The notes: generated by a model not told the origin, from the sequence alone. Positions 46,282 to 57,790 are shown, counted from the first letter of the stretch. The stretch: 64,000 nt of DNA from Vogesella sp. LIG4 (GCF_900090205.1 NZ_LT607802.1:777846-841845); one strand, 5' to 3'. Program-made: numbers and translations.

Positions 46282-47226
46282 TTACAGCGGCCACGGCTCG
46301 CCATAGGCTTCCTGATACAGCTGGCGCAGCCGCGTCCAGTCGAAAAAGTGGTTCTGGCAGCCGTGGGTGGCTACCTTGATGGCACCGATCACATTGGCCA
46401 GGCGGCCGGTGACTTTCCAGTCCAGGCCGTACTTGATGCCGTACAGCAAGCCGGCGCGGAAGGCATCGCCACAGCCCATCGGGTCCACCGGCTTCACCGG
46501 CATCTGCACGCGCGGAATCAGGTGGATGCTGTCGCCGACGTAGATCTCGGCGCCCTTGGAGCCACGGGTCACCACCAGCGCCTTTACCTGGCTGCGCAGA
46601 TCGTCGATGGTCAGCCCGGCGCGCTCGCGCATCAGCTCGCTTTCGTAGTCGTTGATCGCCACGTAGTCGGCCAGTGCCACGATTTCGTGGATTTCCTCGC
46701 GCGACAGCAGCGGCAACTCCTGGCCCGGGTCGAAAATGAAGGGGATGCCGGCAGCGTGCAGTTCGCGCGAGTGCTGCAGAAAGGCCTGATGGCCGCCCGG
46801 CGACAGAATCGCCAGCTCGATGGCGTCCGGGATATCGGCAATGTGGTTTTCGGTGGCAAAATCCATCGCCCCCGGGTGGAAGGCCATCAGCTGGTTGCCG
46901 TCCTTGTCCGAGATGCCGAAGCACTGCGAGGTGTACTGGCCGGGAACGGTGCGGATGAAGCGGTCATCCACGTTGTTGCGCTTCAGGTGCTGGCGGTAGG
47001 GCTCGAAATCCTCGCCCACCACGCCCATCACCATCGGACGCTCGCCCAGCAGGCTCAGGCTGTAGGCAATATTGCCGGCCATGCCGCCGAATTCGCGGCG
47101 CATGGAGGGCGCGAGGAAGGTAGTGGAAATCTTGTGCAGCTGATCCGGCAGGATCTGGCTGTCAAAACGGCCCTTGAAGCCAAACAGGGTATCGTAGGCT
47201 AGCGCCCCGCAAACCAGAATCGACAT
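46282..47226 (-). CDS. PfkB-family carbohydrate/nucleoside kinase
   Basis: 314 residues from MSILVCGALAYDTLFGFKGR. Ribokinase fold: substrate motif GGMAGNIAYSLSLLG and the anion-hole/catalytic motif VDPMGCGDAFRAGLLYGI, where GCGD replaces the usual GAGD. Betaproteobacterial relatives are often called adenosine kinase; the substrate is not proven. Divergent from a TlpA-like gene. The 124-bp repeat lies directly downstream. Confidence 0.85.
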   Translation of the reverse strand: MSILVCGALAYDTLFGFKGRFDSQILPDQLHKISTTFLAPSMRREFGGMAGNIAYSLSLLGERPMVMGVVGEDFEPYRQHLKRNNVDDRFIRTVPGQYTSQCFGISDKDGNQLMAFHPGAMDFATENHIADIPDAIELAILSPGGHQAFLQHSRELHAAGIPFIFDPGQELPLLSREEIHEIVALADYVAINDYESELMRERAGLTIDDLRSQVKALVVTRGSKGAEIYVGDSIHLIPRVQMPVKPVDPMGCGDAFRAGLLYGIKYGLDWKVTGRLANVIGAIKVATHGCQNHFFDWTRLRQLYQEAYGEPWPL

Positions 47227-47295
47227 GACTCGCACGAAAACTAAAAGGCAATCGGCTAGTCTATCATGAAGCTTGCGTGACAGTCAGCCGCGAAC

Positions 47296-47305
47296 TGCGG
47301 CCAAC
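47296..47305 (+). repeat. Uptake-like 10-mer, PfkB-TlpA gap
   Basis: Exact copy between the divergent genes. Confidence 0.8.
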
Positions 47306-47350
47306 ATGCAGATATCTAACGGCTTTTTGTATATTACTACGGAATAAATC

Positions 47351-47830
47351 ATGACCTTGCACCGCCAGGCCGCCACTGCGCTGCTCGCCCTGCTGCTCCC
47401 CGTGCTGGCCCACGCCGACACCACGCTGGGCACCATCCCGCTGAACACACCGGAAGGCAAACCGGCGCAGTTTTCGCGGCTGCAGGGCAAGCTGACGGTG
47501 GTGAATTTCTGGGCCACCTGGTGCGCGCCGTGCCGCGTCGAAATGCCGATGCTGTCGGCGGAGGCGAAAAGGTTGGCCGCACGCGGCGTACGCTTCGTCG
47601 GCATTGCACTGGACCAGCCGCAGCAGGTGCAGGGCTTCCTGAAGCAGACGCCGGTGAGCTACCCCATCGTGCTGGCCGACGGCGACGGCATCGAACTGAT
47701 GCGCAACCTGGGCAACAAGGCTGGCGGCCTGCCGTTCACCGTGATCCTGAACGAGCACGGCCAGCCGGTGAAACAGGTTCTGGGCGTGCTGGACCAGAAG
47801 TCGCTGATGCAGGCGCTGCCGCTACACTGA
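47351..47830 (+). CDS. TlpA-like periplasmic thiol-disulfide protein
   Basis: 159 residues, MTLHRQAATALLALLLPVLA, with a cleavable signal peptide ending AHA and no lipobox. Active site NFWATWCAPCRVEMPML (CAPC) and cis-Pro loop GLPFTVILN. Probably a reductase for cytochrome or other periplasmic thiols. Convergent with the GGDEF-EAL gene, 6 bp apart. One 10-mer copy inside (47572). Confidence 0.88.
   Translation: MTLHRQAATALLALLLPVLAHADTTLGTIPLNTPEGKPAQFSRLQGKLTVVNFWATWCAPCRVEMPMLSAEAKRLAARGVRFVGIALDQPQQVQGFLKQTPVSYPIVLADGDGIELMRNLGNKAGGLPFTVILNEHGQPVKQVLGVLDQKSLMQALPLH
47572..47581 (-). repeat. Uptake-like 10-mer, in the TlpA-like gene
   Basis: Exact copy, minus strand, coding (RLAARG). Confidence 0.75.
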
Positions 47831-47836
47831 GTGACC

Positions 47837-50623
47837 TTACAGGTCGAAGTGTTCATTGCGCAGGGTGCTGACGTTGTGTCCCGGCAGCAGGCTGCGCACG
47901 GTGTCGGTGAGCGTATCGCGCATGCGCAGCAACTCCGGCACCTTGGCGGCCACCTCGGCTGCATCCTGCTGCTGCAGCGCCTGCCACAGGTGGAAGCTGT
48001 CGCTGCCGATGCCCTGCAGTAACTCCCCCAGTTCGCGGTAGCTCGGGTGCTGGCCGTAGCCGCGCTGCCCCTCTTCCAGGTACCAGCCGGCGAACTCGGC
48101 ATAGCTGGCGGCATCCCAGTCACCTGGCTTGCCGTCGCCGGCGGCCAGTTCCAGCAGCCGGCTCAGCGTGGCACGGTAGGCCAGCTCCAGGCGGAACAAG
48201 GCGATATCCGGCTGCGTCCAGCGCTGTCGTGCCGCGAACTCCCACTGCGGGTTGCCCTGCCAGCGGCGCACCCAGTCGAAGAAATTCTCCGCCGGCATCG
48301 GCCGCGCAATGCCGTAGCCCTGCGCCACCTCGCAGCCCAGGTACAGCAGCAGCTTGCCGTGCTCCTCGGTTTCCACGCCTTCCGCCACCAGGTGGCGGTT
48401 GAAGGCGCCGGACAGGCCGATAATACCCTGCACAATGGCCAGGTCGTCGGTGTCCTCATGCATATTGCGGATGAAGGACTGGTCGATTTTCAGCTTGTCC
48501 GCCGGCAGGCGCTTGAGATACAGCAGCGAGGAATAGCCGGTGCCGAAGTCGTCCAGCGCGAAGCGCACGCCCAGCGCCTGGCAGTCGCGCATCAGGCTGA
48601 TCACCCGCTCCAGGTCCGACAGCGCGGTGCTTTCCAGCACTTCGATCTCCAGCATGTCGCGCGGCACTTCCGGGTATTCCTGCAGCAGCACCGCCATGCG
48701 CTGCGCGAAGTCCGGCTGCTGCAGGTGGAAGGCGGAGATATTGACGCTGATGCCCAGCAGCAGGCCGCGCGCGCGCCATTCCTGCATCTGCGCCAGCGCG
48801 GTGCGAATCACCCACTCGCCCAGCGGGATGTCCAGCTCGCTGTCCTCGATGTCGGCCAGGAAGGCGCCCGGCGCCAGCACGCCGTGCTGCGGGTGGTGCC
48901 AGCGCAGCAGCGCCTCGGCGCCCACCACCTTGCCATTGCGCATGTTCACCTTGGGCTGGTAGTACAGCCGCAGCTCGCCCTGCTGCAGGGCCTGTTGCAG
49001 CCTGGCCAGGCTTTCCTTGCGGCTGCGGCGGCGCTTGTCGTGCTCGGCATCGAACAGGCGGTAGCCGTTGCGGCCCTGTTCCTTGACCTGGTACATGGCC
49101 TGGTCGGCATGGCGCAGCAGGGTATCCGGGTCGTGCTCGTCCTGCGGGTACAGTGCCACGCCGATGCTGGCGGTGAGCTGCAGCGGTATGCCGGACAGCT
49201 CGTACGGCTGGGCGATGATATCCAACAGGCGCTGCAGGCTGCTGTGGCAGGCTTCCAGGTCCGGCAGGTCGGTCAGCACCAGCGCGAACTCGTCGCCGCC
49301 GAGACGCGCCACGGTATCGCTGCCGCGCAGCGCATCGCGCAGCCGGCCCGCTACCTGGATCAGCAGCTGGTCGCCGTACTGGTGGCCGTAGCGGTCGTTG
49401 ATGCGCTTGAAGCCGTCCAGGTCCAGCACGCACACCGCCAGGAACAGGCCGTTGGCATTGGCGCGGGCAATGCTCTGCTGCATGCGTGCGGCCAACTGTC
49501 CGCGGTTGGGCAGCTGCGTCAGCGCGTCGTGGTGCGCCATGCGGTCCAGCCGCTGCTCCTGCTCCTTGAGTATGCTGATGTCGGTGAAGATGGCGATGTA
49601 GTTGCGCAGCGTGCCGGCGTCATCCAGCACGCTGGTGATCGACAGCAGCACCGGGTAGTGGCTGCCGTCCTGGCGCCGGGTCCACACTTCGCCCTGCCAG
49701 TAGCCCTCCGCCACCAGCTGCTGCAGCAGCTGCTCGTAGAACCCGGCATCGTGCCGTGCCGAGCAGAACTCCTTCAGCCGTGTTGCCTGCAGCTGCTCGC
49801 GCTCGTAGCCGCTCATCTGGCACAGCGCGCGGTTGGCATCCAGGAAGCGGCCGCGCGCATCGGTGACGGCGATGCCTTCGCGCGAGTGCTTGAACACTCC
49901 GGCCAGCAGCCGCAGCTGGTTCTCGGCGCTGCGCAGCTCGCTGATATCGTTCCAGGCACCGATGATGCCGGCCACCTTGCCGTCGTCGCCGTAAAACACG
50001 TTCTTGGAAAAGCTCACCTGCCGCCGCTGGCCGTACTGGTCGCGCAGCTCGCCGTAGTAGTCCTGGCGCACCGCACCCTGCAGCAGCGCGTCATCGTGCT
50101 GTTGATGCACCTTTGCCAGCTGCCGCCCCCACAACTCTTCCGCGCTCTTGCCGCGAATGGCGTGCCGCGACTGGCCGATGATGTGGGCGAAGGCTTCGTT
50201 GCAGCCCAGGTAGCGCCCTTGCAGATCCTTGTAGAACACCGGCATCGGCATGGCTTGCAGCAGCATGTCGGCAAAGTGGCGGCCGTGATTCTCCCCCTGG
50301 CGCGCCATCTGCAGCTGCGCGGTCAGCGCATTGCAGGCCTGCGCCAGCTGGCCCAGCGCATCGTTGCCGCCCACTGCCAGGCGCTCGGCCAGGCTGCCTT
50401 CCGCCTGCGCGCCCGCGCGGCGCGACAGCTGCCGCAAGCGCCAGTCGTGGCTGTGGAACAGTATGGCCAGCCAGGCGGTGACCAGCAGCAGCAAGGCAAA
50501 CGGCAGCAGCTGGCCATGCGGCCAACCCTGCCATGGCAGCCATAGCAGTGCCGCCAGCTGCAGCCAAAGCAGCAGCGGCGCCAGCCGCCACGACAACAGG
50601 TAAGCGCTCAGGGTGCGAATCAT
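47837..50623 (-). CDS. Membrane PAS-PAS-GGDEF-EAL cyclic-di-GMP protein
   Basis: 928 residues from MIRTLSAYLLSWRLAPLLLW. Two membrane helices (about 10-30 and 38-56), two PAS domains (about 120-360), GGDEF (RLGGDEFALV intact, with an RxxD inhibitory site RGSD five residues before) and EAL (EALLRW, VNISAFHL, ALDDFGTGYSSL, KIDQSFI and VAEGVET all present). Both catalytic domains look active. A C-terminal tail of about 130 residues (FAGWYLEEGQRGYGQHPSYR) resembles a chemoreceptor zinc-binding domain missing most ligands. Two 10-mer copies inside. Confidence 0.9.
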   Translation of the reverse strand: MIRTLSAYLLSWRLAPLLLWLQLAALLWLPWQGWPHGQLLPFALLLLVTAWLAILFHSHDWRLRQLSRRAGAQAEGSLAERLAVGGNDALGQLAQACNALTAQLQMARQGENHGRHFADMLLQAMPMPVFYKDLQGRYLGCNEAFAHIIGQSRHAIRGKSAEELWGRQLAKVHQQHDDALLQGAVRQDYYGELRDQYGQRRQVSFSKNVFYGDDGKVAGIIGAWNDISELRSAENQLRLLAGVFKHSREGIAVTDARGRFLDANRALCQMSGYEREQLQATRLKEFCSARHDAGFYEQLLQQLVAEGYWQGEVWTRRQDGSHYPVLLSITSVLDDAGTLRNYIAIFTDISILKEQEQRLDRMAHHDALTQLPNRGQLAARMQQSIARANANGLFLAVCVLDLDGFKRINDRYGHQYGDQLLIQVAGRLRDALRGSDTVARLGGDEFALVLTDLPDLEACHSSLQRLLDIIAQPYELSGIPLQLTASIGVALYPQDEHDPDTLLRHADQAMYQVKEQGRNGYRLFDAEHDKRRRSRKESLARLQQALQQGELRLYYQPKVNMRNGKVVGAEALLRWHHPQHGVLAPGAFLADIEDSELDIPLGEWVIRTALAQMQEWRARGLLLGISVNISAFHLQQPDFAQRMAVLLQEYPEVPRDMLEIEVLESTALSDLERVISLMRDCQALGVRFALDDFGTGYSSLLYLKRLPADKLKIDQSFIRNMHEDTDDLAIVQGIIGLSGAFNRHLVAEGVETEEHGKLLLYLGCEVAQGYGIARPMPAENFFDWVRRWQGNPQWEFAARQRWTQPDIALFRLELAYRATLSRLLELAAGDGKPGDWDAASYAEFAGWYLEEGQRGYGQHPSYRELGELLQGIGSDSFHLWQALQQQDAAEVAAKVPELLRMRDTLTDTVRSLLPGHNVSTLRNEHFDL
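49488..49497 (+). repeat. Uptake-like 10-mer, in the GGDEF-EAL gene
   Basis: Exact copy, coding. Confidence 0.75.
50517..50526 (+). repeat. Uptake-like 10-mer, in the GGDEF-EAL gene
   Basis: Exact copy, coding, between the two membrane helices. Confidence 0.75.
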
Positions 50624-51069
50624 GATTTCGTGTTTCCAGCAGGCGTGCCATGGCCAGCGCCAGTGCGCGGCCACGCCCGGTGTGTACCCTTTTCTGATGT
50701 TGACCGGCGCGCGCCGCTGCGCCGTGGTCGATGATGGTCATGCAGCAGGCATGAATATTCGGTGTTGTTGCGCATGCCGCCGCGCGCAGCAAGGCTGCCA
50801 TCAACTTGCCTGCCCTGCCAGCCACTAAACGATAAACTGCAGCCCACTGTATCGTTTCGATAAACGTGGTTTATGACAAAACGCAAACAAACGCCGAGTA
50901 ATGACGGCTTTTCCCTGCGCTGTAGCAAGTGGGCTACAAGCAAATGATATGTCATCTCCCGTTATTTTTTTCGATAATTGTTACCTGTAGAAGCAGCACA
51001 AACCACGGGCTGCCAGCAAACAAAAACGGCCGGGGGAACCCGGCCGTTTTTGCTGCATCGCGTACTGGC
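50624..51069. other. 446-bp intergenic stretch
   Basis: Upstream of the GGDEF-EAL gene. No convincing gene. It contains an A/T-richer part (50825-50960) with a small stem CGTTT-CGAT-AAACG and the word CGATAAAC twice, which may hold the promoter or an operator, and the fadH terminator at 51022. Confidence 0.5.
51022..51051 (-). terminator. Terminator after fadH
   Basis: AAAAACGGCCGGG..CCCGGCCGTTTTT, 13-bp arms with a 4-base loop, 18 bp past the fadH stop. Confidence 0.9.
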
Positions 51070-53188
<2,119 letters not shown>

Positions 53189-53227
53189 ACAGTCGTTTTA
53201 AAAATAGGGCGGCGCACGCCAAAACGA

Positions 53228-53254
53228 CAACGCCCGCCAGAATGGCGGGCGTTG
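53228..53254 (-). terminator. Terminator after the alpha/beta hydrolase gene
   Basis: CAACGCCCGCCA / TGGCGGGCGTTG, 12-bp arms with a 3-base loop, then GTTTTGG on the minus strand. Confidence 0.75.
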
Positions 53255-53273
53255 CATGGCGGCGAAGGTGCGC

Positions 53274-54188
53274 TCAGCGGCTGGTGACGCGATTCAGCCA
53301 GGCCAGCAGGTCGGCCTCGAACTCGCCGCGGTTGGTTTCGTTATGCATCTCGTGGCGGCCGCCGCGGTACACCGTTACCGTCACATCGCGCAGGCCGGCG
53401 CGACGATAGCGTGCGGCCAACTGTCCCAGCCCCAGCTTGCCCAGGCTCACCGGGTCGCGGCTGCCGGCCTGCAGCCACACCGGGCAAGCCGCCGGCAGCG
53501 ACTTGCCGTCGGCCTCGCCCGCCTCCATGACGATGATGCCGCCGAACAGGTCCTGCCACAGTTGCGGCGTGGGGTGATGCCCGCACAGCGGGTCGGCGAT
53601 ATAGGCATCCACCGCCGCCGCATCGCGGCTGAGCCAGTCAAGCCGGGTGCGCGCCGGCACGAAGCCCAGGTTGAAGCTGCCGAACACCAGCGAGGTCATG
53701 AACGGGCTGGGGCTGGTGGCGCCGCCCAGCCGGCCGGCCAGCCGGGCCACCTGGCGCATCAGGCGCGCCAGCCAGTGCTGGCGGTAGCCGGTGGCGGACA
53801 GCACCAGGCCATCCAGCCGCTGGCCGTAGCGCAGCAGGAAGCTGCGGGCGATGAAGCTGCCCATGCTGTGGCCATACAGCACCAGCGGGCAGTCGTGCTG
53901 GCTGCGGGCGTAATCCACCACGCAGCGCACATCGTCCACCACCAGCTCCCAGCCGCCACGGGCGGCGAACCAGCCTGGCACTGGCGCGTAGCGGCCATGG
54001 CCACGATGATCGTGCGCGTAGACGGCATAGCCGGCGGCGGCCAGGCTTGCTGCCAGCGGCGCATAGCGCTCGGCGTACTCGCTCATGCCGTGGCTGATCA
54101 CCACCACGCCGCGCGGCGCGCCCTCCGGCAACCAGCGCAGGCCATGGATGGTGCTATCGTCCCCGGCTTCCAGCGTGAATGTCTGCAT
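53274..54188 (-). CDS. Alpha/beta hydrolase, monoacylglycerol-lipase/lysophospholipase-like
   Basis: 304 residues from MQTFTLEAGDDSTIHGLRWL. Serine hydrolase signature VLYGHSMGSFIARSFL with nucleophile Ser in GHSMG; oxyanion region SHGMSEYAERYAPLA; a likely catalytic Asp in AGSRDPVS and His in GGRHEMHNE. Belongs to the Hydrolase_4 type that cleaves lysophospholipids or monoglycerides; the substrate is unproven. Start chosen 11 codons into the open frame at the family N-terminus. One 10-mer copy near the 3' end. Confidence 0.88.
   Translation of the reverse strand: MQTFTLEAGDDSTIHGLRWLPEGAPRGVVVISHGMSEYAERYAPLAASLAAAGYAVYAHDHRGHGRYAPVPGWFAARGGWELVVDDVRCVVDYARSQHDCPLVLYGHSMGSFIARSFLLRYGQRLDGLVLSATGYRQHWLARLMRQVARLAGRLGGATSPSPFMTSLVFGSFNLGFVPARTRLDWLSRDAAAVDAYIADPLCGHHPTPQLWQDLFGGIIVMEAGEADGKSLPAACPVWLQAGSRDPVSLGKLGLGQLAARYRRAGLRDVTVTVYRGGRHEMHNETNRGEFEADLLAWLNRVTSR
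53412..53421 (+). repeat. Uptake-like 10-mer, in the hydrolase gene
   Basis: Exact copy, coding. Confidence 0.75.
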
Positions 54189-54282
54189 GCATTCTTCCCC
54201 ATGGCAAAAAAAGACAGCCATTGATGACCAATGGCTGCATGATGACTACAGTTTGGCAGATTATGCCAATAGATAGAAGGGT

Positions 54283-54419
54283 GCCTCGAAAAACCCCGAT
54301 TTTCAAGCGAGACAAGGCGCGAACGAAAAATCCCGACGCCGCATAGGGTTGCCATGCAAGGCGGGACAATCGTGAGCAACGCCGTATCGCAACGAAAGCA
54401 GGAGGTTTTCGAAGTGCCC
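54283..54419. repeat. Diverged repeat element related to the 124-bp family
   Basis: About 137 bp with imperfect ends (TGCCTCGAAAAACC and GGTTTTCGAAGTGC). It shares the internal blocks GCGAGACAAGGCG and CAACGCCGTATCGC with the 124-bp elements, but the centre and ends are different. Lies between the hydrolase and GNAT genes. Confidence 0.55.
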
Positions 54420-54435
54420 GGAAGCGCCGCGCGGC

Positions 54436-55017
54436 TCAGGCCTGCAGCGGCTTGCTGTCGTAATTGGGGTTGGTGCGTGCGGTCAGCACGTGATCGCGCC
54501 AGGCGCCGTTGAGGAACAGGTAGTCCTTGGCATGCCCTTCGATCTGGAAGCCCAGCCGCTTGAGCAGCGCCGCGCTGCGGATATTGTGCGGCTGGTAGTT
54601 GGCCTGCACCCGGTGCAGGCGCAGGTTGATGAAGGCGAACTGCACCACCGCCTCCAGCGCCTCGCTCATCAGGCCCTGGCCTTCGCAATCCTTGTCCAGG
54701 CCGTAGCCGACATGGCAGGCCTGCAGCACGCCACGCACGATATTGCTGATGGTGATCATGCCGATCACCCGCCCCGGCTCCTTGTCGCGCATCAGCAGGA
54801 AGGTGGCGCCGCGGCCCTCGCGCCAGTCTTCCTCGCGCTGGCGCATGCGCATCGACCAGAAGAATTCGGAGAAGAACATGCCGCCCGGAGTAGGCTCCCA
54901 CTGCGCGAAATGCTCGCGGTTGCGTTGCTGGTAATCGAGCACGGCGCGCGCCCAGGCGGACTCGGCCGGCAGCAGTTGCAGACGATCGGTAGACAGGGGG
55001 GGCTGCGATGTCGCCAT
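54436..55017 (-). CDS. RimJ/RimL-type N-acetyltransferase
   Basis: 193 residues from MATSQPPLSTDRLQLLPAES. GNAT fold: VIGMITISNIVRGVLQACHV, the acetyl-CoA loop DKDCEGQGLMSEALEAVV and the family ending NIRSAALLKRLGFQIEGHAK. Looks like ribosomal protein alanine acetyltransferase RimJ; some members act on other targets. Flanked by a repeat element downstream and purC upstream. The longer open frame is not used. Confidence 0.87.
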   Translation of the reverse strand: MATSQPPLSTDRLQLLPAESAWARAVLDYQQRNREHFAQWEPTPGGMFFSEFFWSMRMRQREEDWREGRGATFLLMRDKEPGRVIGMITISNIVRGVLQACHVGYGLDKDCEGQGLMSEALEAVVQFAFINLRLHRVQANYQPHNIRSAALLKRLGFQIEGHAKDYLFLNGAWRDHVLTARTNPNYDSKPLQA

Positions 55018-55111
55018 CGGGGAACTCCGGTGTACAGCGGAAAGGCGCAAGTATGCCATCAAGCGACTGTTCGCGGTTTGATTCCGGCCAGGGCGGCGGC
55101 CGGCGAGCATG

Positions 55112-55139
55112 AAAAAACCCGCGCCGGCGGCACGGGTTC
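55112..55139 (-). terminator. Terminator after purC
   Basis: Stem AACCCG / CGGGTT enclosing a GC-rich inner stem, with TTTTTT on the minus strand, 25 bp past the purC stop. Confidence 0.75.
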
Positions 55140-55152
55140 AGGCGATGCGGCT

Positions 55153-55162
55153 TGCGGCCAAC
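55153..55162 (+). repeat. Uptake-like 10-mer, after purC
   Basis: Exact copy directly beyond the purC stop codon. Confidence 0.8.
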
Positions 55163-55163
55163 C

Positions 55164-56030
55164 TTAGTTGCCGGTCAGGCGCTCCAGCGCTTCGCGGTAC
55201 TTGGCGGCGGTCTTCTCGCGCACGTCCAGCGGCACGGCCGGGGCCGGCGGCTGCTTGTTCCAGCCGGAAGCTTCCAGCCAGTCGCGCACGAACTGCTTGT
55301 CGAAGGACGGCGGGGTAGTGCCTTCGGCATAGCTGTCCGCCGGCCAGAAGCGGCTGGAGTCCGGGGTCAGCGCCTCGTCCATCAGCACCAGGGTGCCGTC
55401 TTCGTCCAGGCCGAACTCGAACTTGGTGTCGCAGATGATGATGCCGCGCTTGGCGGCGAACTCGGCAGCGGTCTTGTACAGCAGGATGGCGGTGTCGCGC
55501 ACCTTGGCGGCCAGCTCGGCGCCAACGATGGCCTCGCACTGCGCGTAGGTGATGTTCTCGTCGTGATCACCCACCGCCGCCTTGGTGGACGGGGTGAAGA
55601 TCGGCTGCGGCAGCTTGCTGGACTCCTGCAGGCCGGCCGGCAGCTGGATGCCGCACACGGTGCCGGAGTGCTTGTATTCCTTCCAGCCGGAGCCGGCCAG
55701 GTAGCCACGCACCACGGCCTCGATCATTACCGGCTTCAGGCGCTTGGCCACCACGCCGCGGCCGGCCACCAGCGGCAGGTCCGCCGCCGATACCACGTCT
55801 TCCGGCTTGTCGCCGGTGAGGTGGTTGGGCACCACGTCCTTCAGGGTGTCGAACCAGAAGTTGGAGATGGCGGTCAGGATCTGGCCCTTGCCCGGAATCG
55901 GGTCGTCCAGGATCACGTCGAAAGCGGACAGGCGATCGCTGGCGATCATCAGCATGCGCTTGTCGTCGATCTCGTACAGGTCACGCACCTTGCCGGAGTA
56001 GATTTTCTTCAGGCTGGTCAGTTGGCTCAT
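55164..56030 (-). CDS. purC: SAICAR synthetase
   Basis: 288 residues, [20 protein letters not shown]. Conserved [39 protein letters not shown] and [12 protein letters not shown] blocks are intact. Purine step 8 (CAIR plus aspartate). Of the roughly 290-residue type seen in fungi and betaproteobacteria. In line with purE and purK on the same strand, giving purE-purK-purC, steps 6 to 8. The stop is followed within 1 bp by a 10-mer copy. Confidence 0.96.
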   Translation of the reverse strand: MSQLTSLKKIYSGKVRDLYEIDDKRMLMIASDRLSAFDVILDDPIPGKGQILTAISNFWFDTLKDVVPNHLTGDKPEDVVSAADLPLVAGRGVVAKRLKPVMIEAVVRGYLAGSGWKEYKHSGTVCGIQLPAGLQESSKLPQPIFTPSTKAAVGDHDENITYAQCEAIVGAELAAKVRDTAILLYKTAAEFAAKRGIIICDTKFEFGLDEDGTLVLMDEALTPDSSRFWPADSYAEGTTPPSFDKQFVRDWLEASGWNKQPPAPAVPLDVREKTAAKYREALERLTGN

Positions 56031-56084
56031 GAAACTTCCTTCACAAAAGCAAAAGGCGATGCCTTGTGGGCACCGCCTGAATCC

Positions 56085-57215
56085 TTACAGGGTATCCTTC
56101 AGCGCGCGCGCCTGTTCCAGCGCGGCGTCGACGTTGGCCGCAAGCACGCAGTAGTGGCCCATCTTGCGGCCCGGGCGCGCCTCTTTCTTGCCGTACAGGT
56201 GCAGATGGGCGTTCGGCGCTTCCATCAGTACCGCCCAGTTCGGCTCGCCGCCGTCCTCGGCCCAGACATCGCCCAGCAGGTTCACCATCACGATGGGCGA
56301 CAACAGCTCGGTCTTGCCCGGCAGCAGGCCGCACATGGCGCGCACCTGTTGCTGGTACTGGTCGGTGACGCAGGCGTCGATGGTGTAGTGGCCGGAGTTG
56401 TGCGGCCGCGGTGCGATCTCGTTCACCACCAGGCTGTCGTCGCCCAGCACGAAGAATTCCACCGCCAGCACGCCAACGTAATCCAGCGCCTCGGCCAGCT
56501 GTAGCGCGTACTGCTGCACACGGGCGGCCAGTTCCGGGGCGATGCGCGCCGGCACGATGGATTCGTCGAGGATGCCATCCTTGTGGATGTTCTCGGCCAC
56601 CGGGAACACCGCCACCTGGGCAGTGCTGACGCGGGTGACGATGGCGGACACTTCCAGCTTCAGGTCCAGCATCTTTTCCAGCACGCAGGCCTCGCCGCCC
56701 TGCTGGGCGAAGGCGGCGCGCGCCTCGTCGGCGGTTTTCACCCGCTGCTGGCCCTTGCCGTCGTACCCCAGACGCGCGGTCTTGAGGATGCCCGGCAGGT
56801 AGTCGGTCAGATCGCCGGCCAGATCGCCGGCCTGTTCCACCGCCAGGTAGGGCGCGGTAGGCAGCCCGGCCTTGTGCACCCAGCTCTTCTCGGCAATGCG
56901 GTTCTGGGCGATGGCCACGCAGTCGCCGGACGGCGACACGCGCGTGCTGGCGGCCAGCTGGCGCATGGCGTCGGCGTTGACGTTCTCGAATTCGGTGGTC
57001 ACCGCGGCACAGCTGGCGGCCAGGGTTTTCAGCGCTTCTGCATCGTCGAACGGCGCGCACAGGTGCACGTCGGCAAAATCGGCGGCCGGTGCATTGGCAT
57101 CCGGGTCCAGCACGGTAACGCGGTAGCCCATGCGCTTGGCGGCGGTAACGAACATGCGGCCCAGCTGGCCGCCGCCGAGGATGCCCAGCATCGCGGGCGG
57201 CAGGATGGCGCGCAT
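56085..57215 (-). CDS. purK: N5-carboxyaminoimidazole ribonucleotide synthase
   Basis: 376 residues from [23 protein letters not shown]-grasp: nucleotide site GILGGGQLGRMF, GYDGKGQ, and the late motif EIAPRPHNSGHYTIDA. Converts AIR to N5-CAIR. An adjacent ATG three bases upstream (57218) would add one Met; the inner one has better spacing (7 bases) from GGAGG. Overlaps the purE stop. One 10-mer copy near the 3' end. Confidence 0.95.
   Translation of the reverse strand: MRAILPPAMLGILGGGQLGRMFVTAAKRMGYRVTVLDPDANAPAADFADVHLCAPFDDAEALKTLAASCAAVTTEFENVNADAMRQLAASTRVSPSGDCVAIAQNRIAEKSWVHKAGLPTAPYLAVEQAGDLAGDLTDYLPGILKTARLGYDGKGQQRVKTADEARAAFAQQGGEACVLEKMLDLKLEVSAIVTRVSTAQVAVFPVAENIHKDGILDESIVPARIAPELAARVQQYALQLAEALDYVGVLAVEFFVLGDDSLVVNEIAPRPHNSGHYTIDACVTDQYQQQVRAMCGLLPGKTELLSPIVMVNLLGDVWAEDGGEPNWAVLMEAPNAHLHLYGKKEARPGRKMGHYCVLAANVDAALEQARALKDTL
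56133..56142 (-). repeat. Uptake-like 10-mer, in purK
   Basis: Exact copy, minus strand, coding (LAANVDA). Confidence 0.75.
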
Positions 57216-57703
57216 CATTCCACCTCCGGCAGCGTCATCGCCAGCACGGTTTCTTCCTGCTTCTTGCGGAAGGCCTTGAGCTTGTCGGCCAGCTGCGGGT
57301 TGCCGTTTGCCAGCATGGCCACGGCGAACAGGGCGGCATTGGCGGCACCGGCTTCGCCAATGGCGAAGGTAGCCACCGGAATGCCCTTGGGCATCTGCAC
57401 GATGGACAGCAGCGAATCCTCGCCACGCAGGTATTTGGACGGTACCGGCACGCCCAGCACCGGGATGTGGGTCTTGGCAGCCAGCATGCCCGGCAGGTGG
57501 GCAGCACCGCCGGCGCCGGCGATGATGGCCTTCAGGCCACGCGCTTCGGCTTGTTCGGCGTACTGGAACAGCAGGTCTGGGGTGCGGTGGGCGGAAACGA
57601 CGCGGGTTTCGAACGCGATGCCGAAGTCTTTCAGTACGCGCGCGGCGTTCTGCATGACTTCCCAGTCGCTATTGCTACCCATCACGATGCCAACTTCGAT
57701 CAT
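57215..57703 (-). CDS. purE: N5-CAIR mutase
   Basis: 162 residues from [20 protein letters not shown]. Class I PurE motifs MGSNSDW, SAHRTPD and [11 protein letters not shown] are clear. Moves the carboxyl of N5-CAIR to give CAIR; coupled with purK, whose start overlaps this stop. The long upstream open frame reads through the 10-mer hairpin at 57791 and is rejected. Confidence 0.96.
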   Translation of the reverse strand: MIEVGIVMGSNSDWEVMQNAARVLKDFGIAFETRVVSAHRTPDLLFQYAEQAEARGLKAIIAGAGGAAHLPGMLAAKTHIPVLGVPVPSKYLRGEDSLLSIVQMPKGIPVATFAIGEAGAANAALFAVAMLANGNPQLADKLKAFRKKQEETVLAMTLPEVE

Positions 57704-57790
57704 GGAGGCGAGTCCCGTCAAGGAGAGAAAAAACGGGATTTTACCTGATTCGGCAAGGGCTTGCCCGCCGGATGTGGCGGAGTAGGGATA

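Noticed and set aside
48047..50545. 832-residue plus-strand open frame opposite the GGDEF-EAL gene
   Set aside because: Antisense shadow rich in Gln/His/Arg; the minus frame has all GGDEF and EAL motifs.
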